Of a DNA stretch of 39,257 bases, positions 8,924-15,893 are shown piece by piece (the first letter of the stretch is position 1; each line of letters starts with the position of its first letter). The translations under genes and the position numbers were made by a program. The notes below the pieces were generated by a model. That model was not told the origin of the DNA and did not search any database. It saw only the letters and a list, made by a program, of their open reading frames with translations. The stretch comes from JBGZEX01 sp041846495. GTDB taxonomy: Bacteria; Bacteroidota; Bacteroidia; Bacteroidales; Marinifilaceae. The stretch lies in the NCBI GenBank assembly GCA_041846495.1, contig JBGZEX010000011.1, forward strand, positions 1 through 39,257, read 5' to 3'.

Positions 8924-8931
8924 CAAAATTA
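8924..8931 (-). promoter_or_regulatory. -7 box for the leftward GT4-GT2 unit
   Basis: TAATTTTG on the minus strand matches TAnnTTTG and lies 28 bases before the GT4 start codon. The -33 element is not clear. Confidence 0.4.
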
Positions 8932-8993
8932 CTTAATTTACCCAAGTCCGAAAAATAAATCTCCGGCAAAATAAAATTTCAAATAAATATCTC

Positions 8994-9001
8994 TATCTTT
9001 G
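8994..9001 (+). promoter_or_regulatory. -7 box for the rightward GT2 pair
   Basis: TATCTTTG is a perfect match to the Bacteroidota -7 consensus and lies 20 bases before the ATG at 9022. No TTTG is present 18-21 bases upstream, so the -33 element is weak or divergent. Confidence 0.5.
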
Positions 9002-9021
9002 CAAACTAAAATCGAACAGGT

Positions 9022-9984
9022 ATGAATCCTTTGGTCTCTATCATTGTTCCGGCATATAATGTCGAAAACTTTATAGACCGGACTATGGAATCGCTCTCGA
9101 ACCAGACATTGCGAAATATTGAAATTATCCTGATAAACGACGGGAGTACCGATAATACACCGGCCATATGCGACTGCTGGGCCCGAAAAGATAACCGCAT
9201 ACGTGTAGAGCACCAAGAGAATTGCGGTGTGGCTGCCTGCCGGAACAAAGGGATACGGATTGCCTCGGCTCCTCTTATAGGATTCATCGACAGCGACGAC
9301 CGGGCGGAGCCGACAATGTTTGAAGATTTGTATGCCGCCCATAAAAAATACGATTCCGATATTACGATGTGCAATACCTACGTAGACAATATTGCCGAAA
9401 CCGTATCCACCGTTTTGCATAAAAACATCGCAAACGGGTTATGCCCTAAAAACAAGACGCTCGTAAAACTGATGTTCGAAAAAAAATTCGATTCCTACTG
9501 CTGGAATAAATTATACCGGAAAGAATTGTTTAACGATATTTTTTATCCCGAAGGACATTGGATGGAGGATCATGCAACGACATTCAAGCTATTTTACAAA
9601 GCCGAACGAATTGCCTATACAGATAAGCCGCTCTACCACTACAACATCCTGCACGGAAACAATTTTACGATGAAATCGAGTTCCCGAAAAGAACTCGATT
9701 ATTTCTTAGCCATAAAGGACCGCCTGAAGTTTTGTACGGAAACCTCTTTTATGAATCGGAAAGAAAAAAAACTCTTCCGTATAAAATCGGCACAACGCAC
9801 CTTGGAATGCTTGGAGGCACTCGATCTTGCCTCCGAACCCCATGAATATCTTCAAGAAAAAGAGGAAATGAAAAAATTTATTTCAGATTGCCTCTTTTTG
9901 AAAATCTCTCCGAAAAAATTACATAATTATAAAAAAAGATTATTGGCCAACAAAATCTACGTACACTTGAATCATTTATTTTAA
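9022..9984 (+). CDS. Glycosyltransferase family 2
   Basis: A 320-residue GT-A enzyme. It shows VSIIVPAYNVENFIDRTM at the N-terminus, IILINDGSTDNT, the DxD motif in FIDSDDRAEP and the ED pair in GHWMEDHATT. It is close in design to the next gene, with similar opening and motif spacing, suggesting an old duplication. The two are 17 bases apart on the plus strand and probably cotranscribed from the -7 box at 8994. Likely a cytosolic-face transferase for an extracellular polysaccharide or O-antigen; specificity is unknown. The C-terminal 60 residues are lysine-rich, as often seen in membrane-associated GT2 enzymes. Confidence 0.92.
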   Translation: MNPLVSIIVPAYNVENFIDRTMESLSNQTLRNIEIILINDGSTDNTPAICDCWARKDNRIRVEHQENCGVAACRNKGIRIASAPLIGFIDSDDRAEPTMFEDLYAAHKKYDSDITMCNTYVDNIAETVSTVLHKNIANGLCPKNKTLVKLMFEKKFDSYCWNKLYRKELFNDIFYPEGHWMEDHATTFKLFYKAERIAYTDKPLYHYNILHGNNFTMKSSSRKELDYFLAIKDRLKFCTETSFMNRKEKKLFRIKSAQRTLECLEALDLASEPHEYLQEKEEMKKFISDCLFLKISPKKLHNYKKRLLANKIYVHLNHLF

Positions 9985-10001
9985 TCAACCCGTTTATATC
10001 T

Positions 10002-10991
10002 ATGATAAATCCTGCTATCAGTATTATTATCCCCGTATATAATGTAGAAAACTACTTGGAAAAATGTTTGACCTCCGTAGTGGAGCAATCGTTTACGGAA
10101 TTCGAAGCGATTCTCATAAACGACGGTTCCACGGACAATTCGTTGGAAATATGTAAAAGGTTCGCATCCGAAGATAAGAGACTGAAAATCATATCTCAAC
10201 CCAATAAAGGACTTTCGGAAGCCAGAAACGCCGGATTAAAAATCGCTACCGGAAAATATATTACGGGAGTGGATTCCGACGACTGGATCGAAAAGGATTA
10301 TCTGAAAATCCTGTGGGAGGCCGCTCAAAAATACCGTGCGGACATAGCCATATGCGAACTGTCCTCAAATGAAGACAATATTTCCGAAGAAGAAAAGTGC
10401 ATGAAAGGTACGATTTCCATACTTGACAGCCGGGAAGCATTGACGGCTTTATATGTCAATAAATTCATACGGGACCATTTTTGCGGAAAACTCTTCAAAA
10501 AGGAAATATTCGACAATATCAGATTCCCGAAAAACAAATGTTTCGAAGATATTTTCGTTATGTACAAGCTTTTGGGGAAAGCCCAAAAAATCGTAAAAGT
10601 CGATATAGCCGCCTATCATTATATTCAGCATCCCAACAGCATCACCTCTTTCAGTGAAAACGGATTTTCAAAATTTTCCAACTGGAACAAAGCACTGCTC
10701 TCTCAGTACGCTTTCCTAAAAGCCCATCCCGAGAAATTCTCCGATCCGAACATTGCCCATAGCGCCACGGCCGTAAATTTTTACCGACTTAAAAAAGTCA
10801 TGATAAAAACCTTAATCCGAAGGTCTATCGAACGTAAAGAATTGGAAAAAAGGATCAACCGCAATCTGAAAAACGCCTTATCGGAAGCTTCCGTCGCCAA
10901 TATCGGATTCCTAAGATATATCAACTGCCTTTTGGTGCTGCATTTTCCCGCCATATTCTATACGATACGGAAGATAAAACACCTGCTCTAA
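10002..10991 (+). CDS. Glycosyltransferase family 2
   Basis: A 329-residue GT-A enzyme with ISIIIPVYNVENYLEKCL, AILINDGSTDNSLE, GVDSDDWIEKDYL (DxD) and NKCFEDIFVMYKLL (ED pair). Probable paralogue of the gene just upstream. Its TAA (10989-10991) overlaps the stop codon of the convergent PIG-L gene (TAG at 10988-10990 on the other strand), so there is no room for a terminator between the two convergent units. Role as for the neighbours: sugar transfer in surface glycan assembly, specificity unknown. Confidence 0.92.
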   Translation: MINPAISIIIPVYNVENYLEKCLTSVVEQSFTEFEAILINDGSTDNSLEICKRFASEDKRLKIISQPNKGLSEARNAGLKIATGKYITGVDSDDWIEKDYLKILWEAAQKYRADIAICELSSNEDNISEEEKCMKGTISILDSREALTALYVNKFIRDHFCGKLFKKEIFDNIRFPKNKCFEDIFVMYKLLGKAQKIVKVDIAAYHYIQHPNSITSFSENGFSKFSNWNKALLSQYAFLKAHPEKFSDPNIAHSATAVNFYRLKKVMIKTLIRRSIERKELEKRINRNLKNALSEASVANIGFLRYINCLLVLHFPAIFYTIRKIKHLL

Positions 10992-12331
10992 GGAAGGCTT
11001 CCGGGGGGCGTCGGCTTTTCGAATATCCCGGAGGAAATCGCCCGCTCTACGGGAAATACGTAAAAGAGTTCGTTACTCCGGATATACAAATTGAAATAAT
11101 CCTTTTCGATACTGAAACATCGGGCCCTCAAAGCGGAAAACGCTCTTGCAAACAGACGTTTCCAAAGGCGATAATCCGTATTCGGCCGAAGGTCGTTCAT
11201 CGCATCGAAGGCCAATAGCTTATTCCGGCGCTCCTTTCTGCACAGAGGATGCGAATAAATTCCTTCATGGGAAATACTTCCGTCGAAACAGGGAGGAAGC
11301 GGCATCACTCCCCCCATGCGCCCGAAAGGATAATAATGAAAGTGGTTGGTATACAACAAAAGAACTCCTCGTGTATACTTCATTTCCTTAAGCGTTTCCA
11401 ATAAGGCCAGGGTAGCGTAACGGTGATCTTCATGACTGTCGATATGGGGATGGGGAGTGACGATCACATCCGGTTGCACATTTTCGACCACCATGGCGAT
11501 ATTTTCTTTTAAAGCCTTCCAATTGGAGCCTCCTTTCAGTTTTTTCGCCAGGGGATTGGTGTTGAATTTCCGGAAAATATTCACATCCGCCGTATCGAAT
11601 TTGCGGGAGGGAATTTCCTTGTCCGGGAAACGGTACATATCTTCAAAAGTTTCATTGAAATAACCGAAAGATATCAGGTTCTCGGGCTTTACGCCCGCAA
11701 TAAGAGGCACCGTCAAACTATTCCACATTCTCAATTCCCCTTTTTTCAAATGCTGAAGGGTACGTTCCTCTTCGGTGAACAATTCCTTATAATGAAAATA
11801 ACCGTTCTCTCCGGGACTTAAAGTCATAATGAATACGTTATCCGCATATTTCTCATACAATCCGTAGGCCGCAATCTCCGCATCGTCGGGATGCGGCGCC
11901 ACAATCAATATCTTCTTTCCCTCCAATTCCGGATTCTTGAAACGGTAGACCTCCGTCTCGCCGTCCTTTATGCGAAGCCGCCGTCCTTTAAGTTCCACAT
12001 GCCGGCCGCATCCGCTCAAATTAATATAGCGATAACCCGAACTCCCGTATTCCGTATACTGACGCAAACTTTCCCCGGAAGATTTGATTTCCACCGAAGG
12101 ATGCAGGAAATATCCCCAAAAAGAAGAAACCGTCTTCACCTTGACGAACACGGTGAATCCTTCGGTATCCGGCAATTCGAGCCTGCCGTCTTTCATCAAT
12201 ACGATATCCCCGTCCGGCATATTGTAAAGATAATCCGAATGAACCGAATAGGGATAATACGACCGTCTTTTTCGGTACAGGAAAAAGAGAAAAAGCAAAA
12301 ACACGGCAAATAAAACGTATACTAATGTCAT
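10988..12331 (-). CDS. Membrane-anchored PIG-L family deacetylase
   Basis: A 447-residue protein. Residues 3-19 form one membrane helix followed by basic residues (FFLYRKRR). Residues about 38-135 form an extra domain I do not recognise. The PIG-L catalytic domain starts near 140 with the zinc motif PHPDDAE (146-152) and a second motif, HPHIDSHEDHR (294-304), that completes the metal site. PIG-L enzymes remove the acetyl group from N-acetyl amino sugars or glycoconjugates. Its ATG overlaps the stop of the upstream GT4 gene (ATGA), showing tight translational coupling. It likely deacetylates a sugar of the locus glycan; the exact substrate is inferred only from position. Confidence 0.9.
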   Translation of the reverse strand: MTLVYVLFAVFLLFLFFLYRKRRSYYPYSVHSDYLYNMPDGDIVLMKDGRLELPDTEGFTVFVKVKTVSSFWGYFLHPSVEIKSSGESLRQYTEYGSSGYRYINLSGCGRHVELKGRRLRIKDGETEVYRFKNPELEGKKILIVAPHPDDAEIAAYGLYEKYADNVFIMTLSPGENGYFHYKELFTEEERTLQHLKKGELRMWNSLTVPLIAGVKPENLISFGYFNETFEDMYRFPDKEIPSRKFDTADVNIFRKFNTNPLAKKLKGGSNWKALKENIAMVVENVQPDVIVTPHPHIDSHEDHRYATLALLETLKEMKYTRGVLLLYTNHFHYYPFGRMGGVMPLPPCFDGSISHEGIYSHPLCRKERRNKLLAFDAMNDLRPNTDYRLWKRLFARAFSALRARCFSIEKDYFNLYIRSNELFYVFPVERAISSGIFEKPTPPGSLP

Positions 12332-13446
12332 CGTAAAATACTTTTATACAACTCATTACTACGCTCGGCACATTGCCTCGCCGTAAATTTCTCCAAAAGC
12401 GTTCGATGGGCGTTGTCCGCCATCGAACGCCGCCGTTCCGCATCCCCAAGCAAAGAATCCACATATTCGGCCAATTGCTTGAAATTGCCGACTCCGGTAA
12501 TATATCCGTTAAAGCCGTTCTTCACCGCCTCCGGAATTCCGCCCGCATCGGTGGTTACCACCGGGATTTTATTCAGGAAAGCCTCGTAAATCGTAAGCGG
12601 CAATCCTTCGGAACGGGAAGTCATCAAAAAAACGTCGAACTGCGGCATAAACTTCCGGGCATTTTCCACCTTCCCGGCAAATATCACATGAGCACCGAGT
12701 CCGGCATCCTCTATCATCGCATTCAATTCCCGGGTAATTTCGGTCATATCCCCCATTTGCAACACACATACATCCTTACGTCCCATTTTGTTAATCAGAT
12801 AATCCGCCGTTCTCACCAATACGGGTAAATCCTTGGCATATACGTGATTGGCTATATTGCCGACAATATATTTCCCTTCCGGAATACCGTATGTCTTACG
12901 GACATCCGGTAGATTTTCCTCCCGCTTCAAGCCGTCCACGGATATCCCGTCGTAAATCACAACGGGCTTGAAACGGTTCCGGGGTTTCAAAAAAGAAATA
13001 AAATTATCGTAAACGGCGCCGGAAACGCATATGATGCGGTCGATGCCTTTGTAGTTGTACTTTAAACGACTGAGCCTACCGGATTTCTCACTGAATCCCT
13101 TACGGGAAAATACCGTCGGCATATGCAATCCGTACAAAATATCGGCAATCATGAATACCGTCAAAAAATTGCTGGTATGCACGTGAATCGCATCGAATTT
13201 ATTTTCCCGTATGCATCGTTTCAGGCGATGCGCCAATACCGGAGAATAAATGCTCCTTCGTTCCTGAGCGAAACAGGGAATCCCGTTTTTTCCGGCATAA
13301 TGCTCTATGGCGGAACCCTTATAGCAGAATACGGAACTTTCCGTACCCAGGGTTTTGAGATTTCGCATAAGATCCGCCAACTGTTGTTCGTTCCCGCTCC
13401 AATGATGGGTAGAGCCGGAAAGATGAAGTATGTGTAAGGAATCCAT
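12328..13446 (-). CDS. Glycosyltransferase family 4 (GT-B)
   Basis: A 372-residue GT-B enzyme opening MDSLHILHLSGSTHHWSGNE. The C-terminal half carries VGNIANHVYAKDLPVLVRTA, VIFAGKVENARKFMPQFDVF and the E-x7-E motif (RSEGLPLTIYEAF), followed by PVVTTDAGGIPEAV. This is the normal architecture of retaining GT4 enzymes that use UDP- or GDP-sugars. Five bases separate it from the TupA-like gene upstream, and it overlaps the PIG-L gene by four bases, so the three form one transcription unit. Sugar specificity is not predictable. Confidence 0.93.
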   Translation of the reverse strand: MDSLHILHLSGSTHHWSGNEQQLADLMRNLKTLGTESSVFCYKGSAIEHYAGKNGIPCFAQERRSIYSPVLAHRLKRCIRENKFDAIHVHTSNFLTVFMIADILYGLHMPTVFSRKGFSEKSGRLSRLKYNYKGIDRIICVSGAVYDNFISFLKPRNRFKPVVIYDGISVDGLKREENLPDVRKTYGIPEGKYIVGNIANHVYAKDLPVLVRTADYLINKMGRKDVCVLQMGDMTEITRELNAMIEDAGLGAHVIFAGKVENARKFMPQFDVFLMTSRSEGLPLTIYEAFLNKIPVVTTDAGGIPEAVKNGFNGYITGVGNFKQLAEYVDSLLGDAERRRSMADNAHRTLLEKFTARQCAERSNELYKSILR

Positions 13447-13451
13447 AGCTC

Positions 13452-14366
13452 TTAATACGTTTCTATAAGTGTTTTACCGGGAGGCAAGGAAGGTAACTCG
13501 AACATATCTCCCACGATGCGGTTGTATTCTTCGGGATGAAACACATAGCGGCCGTCAGCCGGATAAAATGTCATCTCCCCGAAAATCGTTTTCCCTTTTA
13601 CGGAATAAAAATCCACCCGCACAAAAGGGAATCTTCCCGCAAGCACCTCCGCCAATCTTATCATCTCTTTAAAATTCGACGGTTCGGGCACATCCGGACG
13701 TATGGACATTTCCTCGGGCACATCGTTGAAAGGGAGCTTTTTAAACGAAAAATCGAAATAGCCGGAGGTGTAATTCTTCTGCCGACGGTCCAAATGCACT
13801 TCCACAAATGCGGGTTTCCCGCCGAAACAAAAAAACTTATAATCTATCAAAGCCGTCTGATCGGCCTCTTCCAAATATTTTTCAACCACCAAACGGGGAC
13901 GTATATCCTTATAAGCCCACTCCTGTCCGCCTCTGTAATATTGATTGCGATGCATCCACCTGTACATTTTCAATTTTGCCTTCCACAGGCATAATGCGGA
14001 TTTATCCGGGACGATGAGATTGAAACCGCATCCGTGCACGCCTTTTATCACAAAACTGTCGGGAAGAGCCGAAAAATCGATATCCCCCACACGGTCGTAT
14101 ACGCCGAGACATTCGTTAAGATATTCTTCCCCTATCTTCTCTTTCACATATTCCCTTACGGCATATTTATCCACAAGGGTATTCAGTATGCGGGGACGAT
14201 AATGCGCCTTATACCACTGTATCTTCTCGCCGAAATCCACCGGATTCGAATCCCTGTATTTTCTGCCCGTATAATATTCGTGATAATATCCCACATAAAG
14301 AGGAGACGGCAGGAACTTCAACCGCTTCATAAAACCCAAATAAAACCGCCGTATAAAATTCGCCAT
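13452..14366 (-). CDS. TupA-like ATP-grasp protein
   Basis: A 304-residue protein of the TupA-like ATP-grasp family. I start it at ATG 14366 (MANFIRRFYLGFMKRLKFLP); the frame extends to 14447, but that would cross the divergent promoter and the start of the next gene. Family marks are VDFGEKIQWYKAHYR, VDKYAVREYVKE, FVIKGVHGCGFN (nucleotide loop), PRLVVEKYLEE, DYKFFCFGGKPAFVEV and FGEMTFYPADG near the end. ATP-grasp enzymes make an acyl-phosphate and ligate it to an amine or thiol. TupA takes part in teichuronopeptide synthesis in Bacillus, while homologues in glycan loci are largely uncharacterised. First gene of the unit with GT4 and PIG-L. Confidence 0.88.
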   Translation of the reverse strand: MANFIRRFYLGFMKRLKFLPSPLYVGYYHEYYTGRKYRDSNPVDFGEKIQWYKAHYRPRILNTLVDKYAVREYVKEKIGEEYLNECLGVYDRVGDIDFSALPDSFVIKGVHGCGFNLIVPDKSALCLWKAKLKMYRWMHRNQYYRGGQEWAYKDIRPRLVVEKYLEEADQTALIDYKFFCFGGKPAFVEVHLDRRQKNYTSGYFDFSFKKLPFNDVPEEMSIRPDVPEPSNFKEMIRLAEVLAGRFPFVRVDFYSVKGKTIFGEMTFYPADGRYVFHPEEYNRIVGDMFELPSLPPGKTLIETY

Positions 14367-14384
14367 AAAACTTATTTTTTCGTA

Positions 14385-14392
14385 CAAAGATA
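14385..14392 (-). promoter_or_regulatory. -7 box for the leftward TupA-GT4-PIG-L unit
   Basis: TATCTTTG on the minus strand, a perfect TAnnTTTG match 18 bases before the ATG at 14366. Two bases from the divergent -7 box at 14395. No clear -33 TTTG. Confidence 0.5.
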
Positions 14393-14394
14393 TG

Positions 14395-14402
14395 TATTTT
14401 TG
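14395..14402 (+). promoter_or_regulatory. -7 box for the rightward GT2 gene
   Basis: TATTTTTG matches TAnnTTTG and lies 13 bases before the ATG at 14416. It overlaps codons of the longer open frame that starts at 14392, which is why I reject 14392 as the start. Confidence 0.5.
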
Positions 14403-14415
14403 CAAATCATATGAT

Positions 14416-15237
14416 ATGGAAATGGAAATATCGGTAATTATCAGCACATATAATTCGGAAGAATGGCTTCAAAAAGTATTATGGGGTTATAAGATGCAAA
14501 GTTTCCGGGAATTCGAACTCGTAATCGCCGACGACGGTTCGCGGGAAGATACGCGCCGGCTCGTCGAAGCCTTCGGGAAAGAAGCTCCGTTTCCCGTAGT
14601 CCACGTCTGGCAGGAAGACGAAGGATTTCAGAAATCGAAAATATTGAACAAGGCCGTTCTAGCCTGCACTTCTCCGTATATCATCATGTCCGACGGCGAT
14701 TGCATCCCCCGGGCGGACTTCGTGGAAGCCCACTATCGCAACAGGGAAAAAGGACGTTTCCTCTCCGGAGGTTATTTCAAACTCCCCATGGACATATCCC
14801 GGGAAATCACGAAAGAAGACATCGAACGCCAAAACTGCTTTTCCCTTCCGTGGCTCCTCGAAAGAGGATTGAAGAAATCTTTCAAAAACAACAAACTCAA
14901 AGCCAAAGGCTTGAAAGAACGGATTTTGAATACTTTCACTCCCACAAAAGCCACATGGAACGGACATAATGCCTCGGGCTGGAAAGCAGACATCGTCCGC
15001 GCAAACGGATTCGACGAAAGAATGCAATACGGCGGACAGGACAGGGAATTGGGAGAACGTTTGGAAAACAACGGCATACGAGGCAAACAAATCCGCTATA
15101 CGGCCGTAGTGGTCCATCTCGACCATCCCCGAGGCTATGCCAATAAGGAAAGCTGGACTCGCAACCATGCCATCAGAAAACATACCCGGAAAAACAACAT
15201 CAAACGCACGGAATTCGGCATCGTCAAACCCCAATGA
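14416..15237 (+). CDS. Glycosyltransferase family 2 with galactosyltransferase-like C-terminus
   Basis: A 273-residue GT-A enzyme. ISVIISTYNSEEWLQKVL opens the fold, followed by LVIADDGSRED, then IIMSDGDCIPRADF, where SDGD supplies the DxD motif. The segment WNGHNASGWKADIVRANGFD followed by YGGQDRELGERLENNGI matches the C-terminal part seen in chondroitin-synthase-like and galactosyltransferase-like GT2 enzymes. It thus differs from the two GT2 genes at 9022 and 10002. The start could also be the ATG at 14422. It stands alone on the plus strand, divergent from the TupA-like unit, and ends the glycan locus. Acceptor unknown. Confidence 0.9.
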   Translation: MEMEISVIISTYNSEEWLQKVLWGYKMQSFREFELVIADDGSREDTRRLVEAFGKEAPFPVVHVWQEDEGFQKSKILNKAVLACTSPYIIMSDGDCIPRADFVEAHYRNREKGRFLSGGYFKLPMDISREITKEDIERQNCFSLPWLLERGLKKSFKNNKLKAKGLKERILNTFTPTKATWNGHNASGWKADIVRANGFDERMQYGGQDRELGERLENNGIRGKQIRYTAVVVHLDHPRGYANKESWTRNHAIRKHTRKNNIKRTEFGIVKPQ

Positions 15238-15408
15238 CATCGGCCGCATAAAGAGATTATTGTATCTCGAATAAAAAATCGAAATACAATAATATATGTA
15301 AACATAAATTCCAAGTTCAGAGTTTGGAAATATTGCAATATGCAAATTCGCCGTTTACAAAATAAATCTGATTCGATAAGCACTTCGGCAAAATAAGCCG
15401 TATTTTCT

Positions 15409-15444
15409 CGGTAAATTCGAATAAGACCATTCGTATGCTTACCG
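15409..15444. repeat. Imperfect inverted repeat downstream of the tRNA genes
   Basis: CGGTAA (15409-15414) plus ATTCGAAT pairs with ATTCGTAT plus GC plus TTACCG (15439-15444), with one mismatch, a two-base bulge and a six-base loop. It lies about 43 bases past the last tRNA on the minus strand and has no T-run, so it may be a processing or 3'-end structure of the tRNA transcript. Otherwise 15238-15486 holds nothing I recognise. Confidence 0.4.
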
Positions 15445-15486
15445 TATAAAGTTGAAATTCAAAGGGAGATACCGTAATCGGAAAGG

Positions 15487-15570
15487 TGCCCAAGACAGGA
15501 CTCGAACCTGCACAGCCGTAAGGCCACTACCACCTCAAAGTAGCGTGTATACCAATTTCACCACTTGGGC
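15487..15570 (-). tRNA. tRNA-Leu (anticodon GAG)
   Basis: 84 bases with a 7-bp acceptor stem GCCCAAG/CTTGGGC, discriminator A, a long variable arm as in class II tRNAs and a GGTTCGAGTCC T-loop. The anticodon stem CTACT/GGTAG holds the loop TTGAGGT, giving GAG, which reads CUU/CUC. CCA is not encoded (CC then T). Third gene of the cluster in transcription order. Confidence 0.95.
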
Positions 15571-15583
15571 ATTAATGCGTAGG

Positions 15584-15667
15584 TGCCCGGAACAGGACTC
15601 GAACCTGCACAGCCGCAAAGCCACTAGTCCCTGAAACTAGCGTGTCTACCAATTCCACCATCCGGGC
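15584..15667 (-). tRNA. tRNA-Leu (anticodon CAG)
   Basis: 84 bases with acceptor stem GCCCGGA/TTCCGGGC ends, long variable arm and the same T-arm as the neighbouring Leu gene. The anticodon stem CTAGT/ACTAG encloses TTCAGGG, giving CAG, which reads CUG. It lies 13 bases before the GAG-Leu gene, and the close sequence similarity suggests tandem duplication followed by anticodon divergence. Confidence 0.95.
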
Positions 15668-15673
15668 GAATAG

Positions 15674-15744
15674 TTGTCCCACTAGGATTCGAACCTAGAC
15701 TGACAGAACCAAAATCTGCTGTGCTACCATTACACAATGGGACA
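15674..15744 (-). tRNA. tRNA-Gln (anticodon TTG)
   Basis: 71 bases, class I, acceptor stem TGTCCCA/TGGGACA, discriminator A. The anticodon stem GCAGA/TCTGT holds TTTTGGT, giving TTG, which reads CAA/CAG. First gene of the three-tRNA cluster, 22 bases downstream of a consensus promoter. Confidence 0.95.
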
Positions 15745-15765
15745 CTATCGTAGAATAACGCGGTG

Positions 15766-15796
15766 CAAATGTAAAACATTTTCTTTTTATACCAAA
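15766..15796 (-). promoter_or_regulatory. Bacteroidota promoter of the tRNA cluster
   Basis: On the minus strand TTTG (15796-15793), a 19-base spacer and TACATTTG (15773-15766) match both the -33 and -7 elements of the primary Bacteroidota sigma factor. The predicted transcription start falls about 15 bases before tRNA-Gln. Confidence 0.75.
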
Positions 15797-15893
15797 GAAA
15801 ATGCAGTAATTTCGGCTAAAATAATTACTTTAGTACCCGCTTTGGTAAGCGACGCTATTGTACTCGAATTTATAACAATAAAACAGATAACCG

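Noticed and set aside
14392..14415. ATG at 14392 as the start of the GT2 gene
   Set aside because: It overlaps the -7 box at 14395-14402, and the GT-A fold begins just after the ATG at 14416.
15386..15405. CGGC/GCCG hairpin followed by TATTTTCT as a terminator
   Set aside because: A 4-bp stem is too short and the T-run is broken; on the minus strand, where the tRNAs are read, no T-run follows.
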